A DNA stretch of 64,000 bases from CAVUCH01 sp963697705 (GTDB taxonomy: Bacteria > Acidobacteriota > Vicinamibacteria > Vicinamibacterales > JAENWD01), in assembly GCA_963697705.1 (NCBI GenBank), contig CAVOPA010000009.1:62001-126000 (forward strand), in the 5' to 3' direction. A program made the translations under genes and the position numbers. This document shows, in pieces, positions 50,926 to 59,084 of the stretch (position 1 is the stretch's first letter; each line of letters begins with the position of its first letter). Below the pieces are notes generated by a model, which saw only the letters and a list, made by a program, of their open reading frames with translations, made no database searches and was not told the DNA's origin.

Positions 50926-52275
50926 TCAGAGACCCATGGGCGCCGGCCGCGCCAGCGCGCGTGTCAGCCCTCTCACCCGTGACCACAGACGCGCCGGGCG
51001 CGCGACGAACACCTCGAAGGGCGCCAGCAGCACGAGCGCGAGCACGCGCCGTTCATCCAGATCGAGTGGCGCTCGCAGCATCGCCGTGTTGATGAGCAGC
51101 CCGTTGCCGAGCGCAATCGCCACGATCGCAATGAGCAGCTGCGGCAGCGTGAGCACGCCGATCGCGGGAGCAAGCGGCAGCGCAGCCAGGCACAGCAGCT
51201 CGAACCACGGAACGACCGCCGCGGTGAGGAGCAGCTGCGGCAGATCGATCAGGCCGACGCGACCGTACGCCGGGTTGAACAGCATGCCGCGCGAGCGCCA
51301 CACGGCCGGCGCGATCGCGTCCCGCCGGTGCAGCTGCTCGGCGAGCAGACCGTCGAGCGCGCGTGTGTCGGCCGCGGTTCCCATCGGCTCGGTGATGTGC
51401 ACGATTCGGTACGGCTGGCGCGACCGGAGCAGCTGCCGATGGGCGCGCAGCGTCAGGTCGGCCTGCTCAGCGGCGAGATCGGGCGAGAAGCCGCCGGTTT
51501 CGAGGACGACGTCGCGCCGCCACAAGGTGAACCCGGGCAGCCCCTCGGCCGCCAGCCGCAAGCGGGTGCGTCCACCGCGTCCGAGCATCTCGCGCAACCC
51601 CGACAACCGCTGGAGCAGACCAGCGATACCGGCCGGCGGGCCGGCGGCTTCGCTCGCGCCCGCGCACGTCGCCGCGATCGTCGTCGTGACGGCGACCACG
51701 ACGGCGGGATCCTCCACGGCCGGCTGCATGCTCGCGAGCAGCGAACCGGGCGCGTAGCGCGCGCGGGGATCGGCGCAGCACACGTAGCGGTAGTGCGCGA
51801 GGTTCACGCCACAGTTCAACGCGTCGCCGCGGCTCTCCGCGTCGCACTCGACCACGAGCAGCCGCGGATCGGCGGCGCTGCGGTACAGCCCGCGCACCGG
51901 CATTGTCTGCAGCGACCGGCGGAAGAAGATCTCGCACGCCTTCAGGTCGAAGCGCTCGCGCAACGACGCGGGCACGCCGTCATGCCGTCCGGCGACGGCG
52001 ATCACCTCGTGCTCCGGGTAGGTCAGGCCAAGGAGATGCTCGACGGCACCGGCGACGTCCTGCTCGGCGCCGATCGGAAGGATCACGCTCACGGGAATCG
52101 TGAAGCGCGAGCTCGCCAGCACTTCGTCGGGATGGCCGCGGTACCGGGCGCGGCGCCGGCTCGCAACCGCGATGACCGTGCGGCAGAGCGCCAGCGGGCC
52201 GCCGACCGCGTACGATCCGAGGAGGTACACCACCGCGCAGGTGACCAGCCAGCCAGCCATCCCGTGCGGCATCAC
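50926..52275 (-). CDS. Membrane-bound family 2 glycosyltransferase-like protein, degenerate motifs
   Basis: 449 residues in the layout of processive GT2 synthases (PgaC/HAS type): N-terminal helix (LVTCAVVYLLGSYAVGGPLA), cytosolic GT-A domain (~55-330), two or more C-terminal helices. The alignable DxD site reads ADPRARYAPGSL, so the second Asp is missing; the ED motif is EQADLTLRA and the QxxRW motif is only AVWRSRG. The nucleotide-binding start PVSVILPIGAEQDV is kept. It may be catalytically altered. Overlaps the HEAT-repeat gene upstream by four bases. Confidence 0.8.
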   Translation of the reverse strand: MMPHGMAGWLVTCAVVYLLGSYAVGGPLALCRTVIAVASRRRARYRGHPDEVLASSRFTIPVSVILPIGAEQDVAGAVEHLLGLTYPEHEVIAVAGRHDGVPASLRERFDLKACEIFFRRSLQTMPVRGLYRSAADPRLLVVECDAESRGDALNCGVNLAHYRYVCCADPRARYAPGSLLASMQPAVEDPAVVVAVTTTIAATCAGASEAAGPPAGIAGLLQRLSGLREMLGRGGRTRLRLAAEGLPGFTLWRRDVVLETGGFSPDLAAEQADLTLRAHRQLLRSRQPYRIVHITEPMGTAADTRALDGLLAEQLHRRDAIAPAVWRSRGMLFNPAYGRVGLIDLPQLLLTAAVVPWFELLCLAALPLAPAIGVLTLPQLLIAIVAIALGNGLLINTAMLRAPLDLDERRVLALVLLAPFEVFVARPARLWSRVRGLTRALARPAPMGL

Positions 52276-53522
52276 GCCACCCCCGCGAGCTCGAGCCCGA
52301 GGGTCGACAGCAGATCGCGGACGCGGGCCCGGCTGTCCGGATCCACGCGGTCGAGGAGTGCTTCCGCCATGCGGCTGCCCCCGGCCGAGGTAATCTTCCG
52401 CAACATCTCGATCTTCGCGGCGCTGGGCCGCGTCGTGGCCGCCTCGAGAACGATCAGGCTATCGAGAATGCCGATGTTCTGGAGAACCTCCGCGGCCCCG
52501 TTGCGCGCGAAGGAGTCCGTGTGATCGAGATATGGCACGAGCGACGCCCACACTTCGGAACCCATGCGCTGCAGCGCGTCCTTTGCCGCCGTCCGCACCC
52601 ACCATTCGCGGTCGGCCAGGAGCGGCGCGACGAGCGGCGCCAGCTCGGGATCCTCTGCGGCGGCCAACGCGCGCGCCGCGTGCGCGCGGACGTACCACAC
52701 CGGATCGGCGAGCATGCCCCGGGCGGCTTCGACGCCCTCGGCGACGTTCATCCGCGTGAGGCTGGCGACCGCCGCGCGGCGCACGAGCGGCGCCTGATCC
52801 TTGGTGAGCGCGGCAAGGTCGCGCTCGAGATCTGGCGCCGGCGCGTGGCGCGCCAGCAGCATTACGCCCCAGTAGCGGACCGTCGCGTCCGGATGCTGGA
52901 GCAGCGGGCGAATCAGATGCGTGATCGGGATGGGGAACTGATCGACGTAGGTCGCAATCCGCGACGGCGAGTACTGCCGGTTCTTGATCGCGTTGATCAG
53001 AATCTCGGCCGCTTTCGTGTCCGGGATCCGGCCGAGGATCGACACGGCGGCGCCGACGACCTCGGAATCATGGTCGCTGACCGCCTGGCCGAGCAGCGGC
53101 ACGATGCCGGAGTAGCCCTGGTAGCCAAGGAGCCGCAGTGCCGCAATCCGCCGCCAGTTGGCGCGGGGGCCACGCCAGGCCGATGCCTGTTCGACGAACC
53201 AGGCGAGATCGTGGCACGTCGTGGCCGAGCGGGCGAAGATCTCGATCGCAGGCGATCGTTCCGGCAGCGCCATCGCCACCCGCAGGAGCATCAAGCGCGT
53301 GGTGCCCGACACCAGGGCCTCGAGCTGCCGCACCTGCTCTTCGGGGAGCATGCCGCTCCGTTCGATTCGCCTGACCTCGGCGAGGGCACGGGTCACCACT
53401 GCCGCACGCTCGCGCAGGCGTCGCGCCGCCCAGACCAGATGCGCCAGCAGCGCGAGCCAGACTCCCGCGAGCGCCAGAACGAGCGGCACGCCCGCCGCGT
53501 TCAGAAGTGCCTGCAGAGCCAC
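52272..53522 (-). CDS. HEAT-repeat protein with N-terminal membrane anchor
   Basis: 416 residues. One membrane helix (VPLVLALAGVWLALLAHLVW, residues ~12-32), a charged linker, then a solenoid of helical pairs from ~90 to ~400 with HEAT/PBS-lyase character: ALRLLGYQGYSGIVPLLGQA, VSILGRIPDTKAAEILINAI, YWGVMLLARHAPAPDLERDL, ARALAAAEDPELAPLVAPLL. Likely a protein-protein scaffold at the membrane. Translationally coupled (4-base overlap) to the GT2-like gene, so the two probably work together, perhaps in making or exporting a glycan. Confidence 0.85.
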   Translation of the reverse strand: MALQALLNAAGVPLVLALAGVWLALLAHLVWAARRLRERAAVVTRALAEVRRIERSGMLPEEQVRQLEALVSGTTRLMLLRVAMALPERSPAIEIFARSATTCHDLAWFVEQASAWRGPRANWRRIAALRLLGYQGYSGIVPLLGQAVSDHDSEVVGAAVSILGRIPDTKAAEILINAIKNRQYSPSRIATYVDQFPIPITHLIRPLLQHPDATVRYWGVMLLARHAPAPDLERDLAALTKDQAPLVRRAAVASLTRMNVAEGVEAARGMLADPVWYVRAHAARALAAAEDPELAPLVAPLLADREWWVRTAAKDALQRMGSEVWASLVPYLDHTDSFARNGAAEVLQNIGILDSLIVLEAATTRPSAAKIEMLRKITSAGGSRMAEALLDRVDPDSRARVRDLLSTLGLELAGVA

Positions 53523-53749
53523 CGTGGTTTCATCCTAGAGCACTCTTCGGTCCCAGCGGCCGGATCCTGCACGGAACGACGGCCGGGGCGACGCATTTCT
53601 GTGCAATCGTGACACCCTCACGAGGCGCCTGGCGGAGGCGCGCTCACTCCCTTGGGGGAGACCGGGTGAGGCGCTGCGGGCGTCAACGTTGCTGGGTCCA
53701 GTGCTCCGGGGGCCGCGCACTGGGCTCCGGTGTCACGGCGACAGCCGCT

Positions 53750-54280
53750 CTAGCGCAGACGGGCCGCGACGGCGTAGTTGTGCGCGGCAACGACGGCGGT
53801 CACCGCGTTCATCGCCACGATCGCGGCGATTGCGCCGGCGCGGTTGCGGCGCCACATCTTCTCGGCCATGAACACGGTCCCGATTGCCGCTCCGGCCTTG
53901 ACCGCCATCAGGGTGCCGCTGTGCGTGGAAGCGCCCTGCATCAGGGGATTGGCCTCTCGTGCGCCACGACTGAGAGCCGAAAGAGTCGAGTGCGCGTCCA
54001 GCACCTGGGTCAGCGCGGTGGTGGCGTAGAGGACCGGCAGCACCGCAGGGCGGCGGATTCGTGAAAAATCGGGAGCCCCCGTCGAGGCCGTGGACGCAAG
54101 CGTCTCGCGAGCGGCGACCGGAAACAACAGCGCCTGGGCCGGCTTCGGCTCGCGTGCAGCCAGCGTCAGGGCCGACGCCGACGCGAACAGCTCCTGCGCT
54201 CCAGCGGGCGTCGCACCGGCGTGCGCGAGCGTTGCGAACGCGAGAGCGATGGCAGCCAGTCTGGGGAGCGCGCGGGACAT
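53750..54280 (-). CDS. Small exported/membrane protein, DUF5658-like pattern
   Basis: 176 residues from ATG 54280; signal peptide MSRALPRLAAIALAFATLAH with cleavage near AGAQE. Two or three hydrophobic helices in the C-terminal half. The stretch LDAHSTLSALSRGAREANPL fits the D-x-x-ST...E-x-NP pattern of small membrane proteins of unknown function (DUF5658 type). The frame is open to 54409 but that would discard the signal peptide. No function proposed. It has a 240-base upstream spacer with a hairpin (54395-54422). Confidence 0.72.
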   Translation of the reverse strand: MSRALPRLAAIALAFATLAHAGATPAGAQELFASASALTLAAREPKPAQALLFPVAARETLASTASTGAPDFSRIRRPAVLPVLYATTALTQVLDAHSTLSALSRGAREANPLMQGASTHSGTLMAVKAGAAIGTVFMAEKMWRRNRAGAIAAIVAMNAVTAVVAAHNYAVAARLR

Positions 54281-54394
54281 GTTGAAGCCTTTCCGGCCGA
54301 ATGCCGTGGCGTCCTCTGCCGCGCCTGTCTGGCGCTGCGCCGGGCGGCCACATCCGCCGGACTGGACTTCAACGCGTGTGCCTGCCGGGCCGAC

Positions 54395-54422
54395 AGCCCT
54401 AAACCGCATCGTCGTTTGGGCT
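54395..54422 (-). other. Hairpin in the leader of the DUF5658-like gene
   Basis: AGCCCTAAAC (54395-54404) pairs with GTTTGGGCT (54414-54422) with one unpaired T and a 9-base loop. It lies about 115 bases upstream of the gene at 53750-54280, in the spacer 54281-54520. Further GC-rich pairing is possible downstream. No known riboswitch consensus was recognised. Confidence 0.4.
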
Positions 54423-54520
54423 TACCGAAGGAGGCAGGATCGCGGCGCGGGCCGCGTCGTTACAAAACTGGTGGGTCGGTTGCGGTACTGTGCGCGTGGT
54501 GGCGCGCCGGCGGCCGGTCG

Positions 54521-55258
54521 CTACGCCCGTTGCGGCGACGCGGTTTTGAGCCCCAGGAGCTTGCGGAGGCGACCCATCAGACCGGCGTTCTCGCCCGGTT
54601 GATCGGCGTCGACGAGCAGGTCGAGGCACTCCGCGACCGATGACGTGCCGCCGATCCCGAGCCGCCGCGCGCTGGCCGAGACGCTGCTCTCTTCACCGCG
54701 CCAGATGAGGATCGCGCGCGCCTTGGAGTCGATTGTGATGTCGAGGCAGTTCTCGGGCCGGTCGTCGACGACCACGTCGAGCTCGAGTGCGCTGGCGATG
54801 CGCCCCCGCGACGTGGAAACGACGAACAGGGACGGCAGATCGAAGCCAAGCCGGCGCAGCCAGCGCTGGCTCTGTACCTGCACGATGTCGCCCGCACTCG
54901 AGGGCCGGCTGGTGAGGAAGATCACTTCCCATCGCCGCGCGCGCGCCGTCTCCGCGATGCGCGCCACGATGCCGGGCTCCGTCTCGTCGAGCGTTTCCCA
55001 GAAGTTCGGAATGCTTTTGACCGCGTCCCAGAGCTGCCGCTGCTGTCGCGGGGAGAGCCGCAGCGACGGCGGGACAACTTCGGCGGGATCCCCCGGCAGT
55101 GCGCCACTCTCCGGGGGGGCCGGCGGCGCAGGATCCTGCAACACACGAGAGGCAGACCCCACGTCTTCGCCAGGAAACAGCAGCAGGGCCTCGCGCAGGA
55201 GCGCGGCGTTCAAATCCGCCACGACGCCGTCCATGTCGAACCCGAGGCGGAGAGGCAT
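54521..55258 (-). CDS. HAD-superfamily 5'-nucleotidase-like protein
   Basis: 245 residues. N-terminal motif LGFDMDGVVADLN gives the DxD nucleophile pair of HAD phosphatases (NT5C/deoxyribonucleotidase type). Motif II threonine/serine in VIFLTSRPSSAGD, and motif III/IV in VVVDDRPENCLDI. An unusual insert (residues ~32-75, Pro/Ala-rich) occupies the cap region. Substrate unknown; a nucleotide or sugar phosphate is plausible. Divergent from the lasso operon. Confidence 0.8.
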   Translation of the reverse strand: MPLRLGFDMDGVVADLNAALLREALLLFPGEDVGSASRVLQDPAPPAPPESGALPGDPAEVVPPSLRLSPRQQRQLWDAVKSIPNFWETLDETEPGIVARIAETARARRWEVIFLTSRPSSAGDIVQVQSQRWLRRLGFDLPSLFVVSTSRGRIASALELDVVVDDRPENCLDITIDSKARAILIWRGEESSVSASARRLGIGGTSSVAECLDLLVDADQPGENAGLMGRLRKLLGLKTASPQRA

Positions 55259-55374
55259 GATGGAGTAGCGATCTTACTGCCGAACGCAACGAGGCGCGCA
55301 CAGCGCCGGATTTGCCGTTCTGTATCAGCCGCGGCACAAACAACACGAACCAGTCACATCGTGCGGCCCGTGTG

Positions 55375-55403
55375 TTGACTTGCGCTCGTGTGACAGGTAC
55401 GTT
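55375..55403 (+). promoter_or_regulatory. Sigma70-type promoter of the lasso-peptide operon
   Basis: TTGACT (55375-55380) and TACGTT (55398-55403) at 17-base spacing. The predicted transcription start near 55410 is only ~8 bases before the B1 ATG at 55418, and no ribosome-binding site is visible there, so B1 may be translated from a nearly leaderless mRNA. Confidence 0.55.
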
Positions 55404-55417
55404 CATCTTTCAGCACG

Positions 55418-55720
55418 ATGCCGCCAAGTGACCGAGACGAGCCGCCGCGCGGATCGCTGCGACAGGGCCGCGATGCGGTCTCCAATCGGCTCGGTGAAGG
55501 GGGGGTCCTGGTGAACCTCCGCACCAACCGGATCTTCGAGCTGAACGCCACTGGCATGCGCGCGTGGGAGCTGATCGGCGAGGGCCACACGCAAGGCGAG
55601 ATCGAGCGAACGCTGGAACAGGAGTTCGAGGTGGAGCGGGCCCGCGTCCGCACGGAGCTGGCGACGCTCATCGGAGACCTCGCGCGCGAAGGGCTGGTGG
55701 ATGCCGATCCCGACGGGTAA
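55418..55720 (+). CDS. Lasso peptide B1 protein (PqqD family, RiPP recognition element)
   Basis: 100 residues. PqqD-like winged-helix: GGVLVNLRTNRIFELNATGM, then WELIGEGHTQGEIERTLEQE and a C-terminal helix DLAREGLVDADP. Such stand-alone RREs bind the leader of the lasso precursor and hand it to the B2 protease. Its 3' end overlaps the cyclase gene by 20 bases, supporting coupled synthesis. First gene of the cluster. Confidence 0.9.
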   Translation: MPPSDRDEPPRGSLRQGRDAVSNRLGEGGVLVNLRTNRIFELNATGMRAWELIGEGHTQGEIERTLEQEFEVERARVRTELATLIGDLAREGLVDADPDG

Positions 55721-57572
55721 AGCAGCCGACTGGGTGGGCCCCGACCAGCGCACCTGGCACGACGAATGGGTCGTGGCGTTCGATCCGGACTGGGCCGTGC
55801 ACGCGGCCGGCCCTGGCGCTCCGCGCTCCCCGCTGTCGCTGGCCGGAGCCCTGGGCAGCGATCTGATAGCTGGTTCCGCTCCGCCCATCGAGGTGCTGTT
55901 CGCAGGCGTCCTGACGAACGCGGGGGAGCTGGACCCGACCGCGTCGCTGACGTCCGCAGCCATCGTCGCACGGCTGGTCGCGACCGACGGCGCCGACGCA
56001 TTCGCCCGGCTGCGCGGACCGTTCGCCGCCATCGTCTGGGACGGGCGCACGCGGCGGCTGTTCGTGGCGCGGGACCAGGTCGGCTTGCAGCCGCTGTTCA
56101 TCGCGCGGAGCGAGGGACGATGGCACTTCGCCGGCGCGCCGCAGCCGCTGGTGTCGCTGCCAGGCGTGTCGCGTGCGGTAGATGCCGTCGCGTTCGCGGA
56201 ATGGATCTGCGGCTGGTATCCGGCGATCGAGGACACGGCCTACCGCGACGTGAAGCGGGTGCCACCGGCGACCGTGACCGTGTTCGACGGCGGAAACATC
56301 GAGCAGCGGCGCTACTGGGACCCGTCGCCGATCACAGAACCAATCGCCTGGAGCCGAGAAGAGGATCTGGAGGCTTTCGAGGGACTGCTGACGCAGGCGG
56401 TCCGGCGGGCGGTGGGCGGGGCGAACGGGTGCTCCGCGATATTTCTGAGCGGCGGCGTCGACTCGATCACGATCGCGGCGGTGGCGACCGACATCCTGCG
56501 CGCGGCGGCACTCGACGCGCCCCTGGCGTTGTCGCTCGTGTTTCCGGACGCTGCCAGCAACGAGGAAGTGGTGCAGACGGCCGTCGCGCGGCAGCTGCAA
56601 TTGGGCCAGCGTCTCGTGCCGCTGACCGAGGCGGCAGGCCCCGGCGGCCTGCTGCAAGCGGCGCTCGACCTCAGTGCCGGGTGGCCGCAGCCGATGTGGA
56701 ACATCTGGTCGCCGGCCTACATGCACCTGGCGAGGGTTGCGCGAACGGCAGGCGCGCGGGTAGTGCTGACCGGCAGGGGCGGTGACGAGTGGCTGACCGT
56801 CACGCCATACCTGATGGCCGACCTCGCGCTGCGGGGGGACGCGGCGGGCATCTGGCGCATGTTGCAGACATGGCGCCGATCCCACCCGGCGGGCAGGCGG
56901 GGTGATAGTGCGCGGCTGCTGTGGAGAACGGCCGGACGGCCGGTCGCCAGCGCCGTGCTCGACGCCATCGCACCGGGGCCGTGGAACGCGCGCCGGCGTC
57001 GGCGCCTGCTCCGCGAGCGGCCCGATTGGGTCGCGCCCGACCCGGCGATTCGCGCGGCGATGGACGGCCGCATCCATCGATGGATGGATCCGGCGCGGCC
57101 GCCACATGGCTTCTACGTGCGGGAAATGCGGACTGCCCTGTTCCACCCGGGCATCACGCACGATATGGAGGAGACGCAGGAGTTCGGGCGCCGGAACGGC
57201 CAGCGCGTGCTGCATCCGTTCTGGGACGTGGATCTGGTCGACGCCCTCTACCGCGTGCCGCCGCAGCTCTTGATGCGCGACGGCCGGTCGAAGTGGCTGC
57301 TGCGGCGCCGCCTCGAGGCGCGGCTGCCGGGGCTCGGCCTCGAACGGCGGACGAAGGTGAGTGCTGGCGGGGTCTTCACGGGCATGATGGCCCGCGAGGC
57401 TCGTCCCGCCTGGGAGCGGCTCGGGGGGCTTTCGACGCTGGCAGAGGCCGGCGTTGTGAGCGAGGCAGGTGTAGAGTCAGCGGGTCACTCCCTTGCTGAG
57501 CTGGAACGATTGGGCGCCGGGCGCCTCTGGGCTCTGCTGACCCTGGAAAGTTGGGCGAAGCATCGTCGTTGA
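55701..57572 (+). CDS. Lasso peptide cyclase (asparagine-synthetase-like C protein)
   Basis: 623 residues. N-terminal glutaminase-like domain (~1-200; FARLRGPFAAIVWDGRTRRL, ARDQVGLQPLFIAR) without the N-terminal catalytic cysteine, so no glutamine hydrolysis. The ATP-pyrophosphatase domain has FLSGGVDSITIAAVA near residue 250 and VLTGRGGDEWLT near 355. C-terminal QRVLHPFWDVDLVDALYRVP is typical. It is expected to adenylate the ring Asp/Glu side chain of the core and close the macrolactam. Starts inside B1 and ends 23 bases before the precursor. Confidence 0.92.
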   Translation: MPIPTGKAADWVGPDQRTWHDEWVVAFDPDWAVHAAGPGAPRSPLSLAGALGSDLIAGSAPPIEVLFAGVLTNAGELDPTASLTSAAIVARLVATDGADAFARLRGPFAAIVWDGRTRRLFVARDQVGLQPLFIARSEGRWHFAGAPQPLVSLPGVSRAVDAVAFAEWICGWYPAIEDTAYRDVKRVPPATVTVFDGGNIEQRRYWDPSPITEPIAWSREEDLEAFEGLLTQAVRRAVGGANGCSAIFLSGGVDSITIAAVATDILRAAALDAPLALSLVFPDAASNEEVVQTAVARQLQLGQRLVPLTEAAGPGGLLQAALDLSAGWPQPMWNIWSPAYMHLARVARTAGARVVLTGRGGDEWLTVTPYLMADLALRGDAAGIWRMLQTWRRSHPAGRRGDSARLLWRTAGRPVASAVLDAIAPGPWNARRRRRLLRERPDWVAPDPAIRAAMDGRIHRWMDPARPPHGFYVREMRTALFHPGITHDMEETQEFGRRNGQRVLHPFWDVDLVDALYRVPPQLLMRDGRSKWLLRRRLEARLPGLGLERRTKVSAGGVFTGMMAREARPAWERLGGLSTLAEAGVVSEAGVESAGHSLAELERLGAGRLWALLTLESWAKHRR

Positions 57573-57595
57573 GGCAGGGAGTCAGGAGACTGCGA

Positions 57596-57769
57596 ATGAA
57601 AAGCAACGTGACGCGGGTTCGTGCGGCGTGGGCAGCCCCCCGCCTCGCATTCAAGGGGACTGTGGGCGCAATCCTGCAGAGCGGCGGCGGCAAACTGAGC
57701 TTGGTATCGAACGACCCGGGCGAGAACCGGTGCGAGAAGCCGCACGCCGATTCCTGCCAGAAGGCATAA
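57596..57769 (+). CDS. Lasso peptide precursor (A)
   Basis: 57 residues from ATG 57596, with AGGAG seven bases upstream. The leader shows the motif W12-x2-P15-x-L17-x3-G21 (AWAAPRLAFKG), a close match to the YxxPxLxxxG element read by B1. The conserved Thr two residues before the core is not evident (L27-Q28 or G30-G31 in its place). The core begins in the S29-G30-G31-G32-K33 run. If it starts at G32, Asp40 is position 9 and gives a normal 9-residue ring; starting at S29 would need a 12-residue ring. The tail (P41-A57) holds two cysteines, C46 and C54. It does not end in Ser. Confidence 0.85.
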   Translation: MKSNVTRVRAAWAAPRLAFKGTVGAILQSGGGKLSLVSNDPGENRCEKPHADSCQKA

Positions 57770-57807
57770 ACGACGACGCCGATCGGGCATCCCCCGGCGG
57801 CGCTGAC

Positions 57808-58632
57808 GTGTTTCCCGCCGTCGAGATCTCGACAGACGCGTGGCAGCCACTGCTGCCACGCGGTGGGCCCGTACGGCAGCAGTGGCTCGACGTCAACGGT
57901 GCGCTCGTCGCCGCCGGCGGCGCCGACAGGGACGGCTGGTGGATGCACTGGCCGCACCTCGCCACGTTCACGTTCGCCGCAAGCGGCGGCGTGATGGCTC
58001 ACGCCTCGAGCGGCAGCAACCGCGAGACCATCATCGACAGCTACACGCGAGGCGTGTTGCCCGTCGTGCTGCTCGCCCGTGAGCACGAGGCGCTGCACGC
58101 GAGCGGCGTCTTGTACCGCGGCGGCGTCACCGCGTTCTGCGCGCCGTCCGGCACCGGCAAGTCGTCGCTGGCGCTTGCGATTGCAGCAGCAGACGGCGGT
58201 CACTGGGCCGACGACACGGTCGTCTTGTGCACGACAGCCGGGCGCCTCGAAGCGGTGAGCCTGCCCTTCCCTGCGCGCGTCGACGCGGATGTTCGCGGGG
58301 CGCTCGGTGGCACGGTCGGTGGCGTGCGCACCGTGTCAGCAGGCACGCGGGCACCGCTCCGACGCGTGTACCTCCTCGTCCGTGATCCGGCCGTCGATCC
58401 ACGATCTCCCCAGTTCACCGAAATCGAGGGCGGCGAGCGTTTCGAGCGGCTCCTGGCGCACGCGCACCCGTTCGACCTGTCGAGTGCGAATCGTCGCCGG
58501 CGCATGATCGAGCGGTTGATGCAGGCGGCGGTGTCCGTGAGCGTGTGCGAGCTTCGCTTCGGTCCGTCGCTCGCGGCGTTGCCGGTGCTCGCCGCGCGGG
58601 TCGCCGAACACATTGCGCACGCGGGCGCGTGA
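57808..58632 (+). CDS. HPr-kinase/phosphatase-like protein in the lasso cluster
   Basis: 274 residues from GTG 57808; GTG 57730, inside the precursor gene, is an alternative. P-loop CAPSGTGKSSLALAIA near residue 110 with HWADDTVVL after it, the pattern of HprK C-terminal domains. In some lasso clusters such kinases phosphorylate the precursor's C-terminal serine. Here the precursor ends in Ala, so the acceptor is uncertain (S35, S38 and S53 are candidates). The stop overlaps B2 (GTGA). Confidence 0.85.
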   Translation: MFPAVEISTDAWQPLLPRGGPVRQQWLDVNGALVAAGGADRDGWWMHWPHLATFTFAASGGVMAHASSGSNRETIIDSYTRGVLPVVLLAREHEALHASGVLYRGGVTAFCAPSGTGKSSLALAIAAADGGHWADDTVVLCTTAGRLEAVSLPFPARVDADVRGALGGTVGGVRTVSAGTRAPLRRVYLLVRDPAVDPRSPQFTEIEGGERFERLLAHAHPFDLSSANRRRRMIERLMQAAVSVSVCELRFGPSLAALPVLAARVAEHIAHAGA

Positions 58633-59084
58633 CGATGCTCATGCTCGCTGCCCGTCTGTGGTTCTGGGCGGCGGTCGTCCGGCCTCTCAAGCACGTCGTG
58701 CCGCTCGCTACGCTCGTGCGCCTGGCGCACCGAGGCACGAGCCCGGGCGCAAGCCGTAGAGGCGAGGTGCAGCAGCTCCAAGCCTTTCTCCAGCGAACGG
58801 GCCGCGCGCCGGCGAGGGCGCCGGCGAACTGCCTGGAGCGCAGCCTCGGCGCCTACCATGTGCTCTGCGCCGCGGGGGCGGCGCCCGAGATCGTGGTCGG
58901 CATCAGGCGCGGCGCCGGCGATCGTGTCGATGGGCACGTGTGGGTGACGCTTGGCGGCTATCCGCTCGCCGAAGACGAATCGTTTCTGGCGACGTTCGCG
59001 CGTGTGCTCACGTTCGACGCCAGCGGCCGCCAGATGCCCGGCACCGCGGACCGCGTGCCCGACGGCGTGCGGCTGATGTCATGA
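58629..59084 (+). CDS. Lasso peptide B2 leader peptidase (transglutaminase-like)
   Basis: 151 residues from GTG 58629, overlapping the kinase stop by 4 bases; ATG 58635 and 58641 are alternatives. The papain/transglutaminase fold of B2 shows the catalytic Cys in ANCLERSLGAYHVLCAAG (~residue 71), the His in DGHVWVTLGGY (~104) and an acidic residue in LAEDES. Expected to cleave the leader when B1 delivers the precursor. N-terminal helix (LAARLWFWAAVVRPL) is amphipathic to hydrophobic. Confidence 0.9.
   Translation: MTMLMLAARLWFWAAVVRPLKHVVPLATLVRLAHRGTSPGASRRGEVQQLQAFLQRTGRAPARAPANCLERSLGAYHVLCAAGAAPEIVVGIRRGAGDRVDGHVWVTLGGYPLAEDESFLATFARVLTFDASGRQMPGTADRVPDGVRLMS

Noticed and set aside
53733..54353. 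206-aa minus-strand frame overlapping the DUF5658-like gene
   Set aside because: The competing frame has a clean signal peptide and hydrophobic helices; this one is Arg-rich and overlaps it completely.
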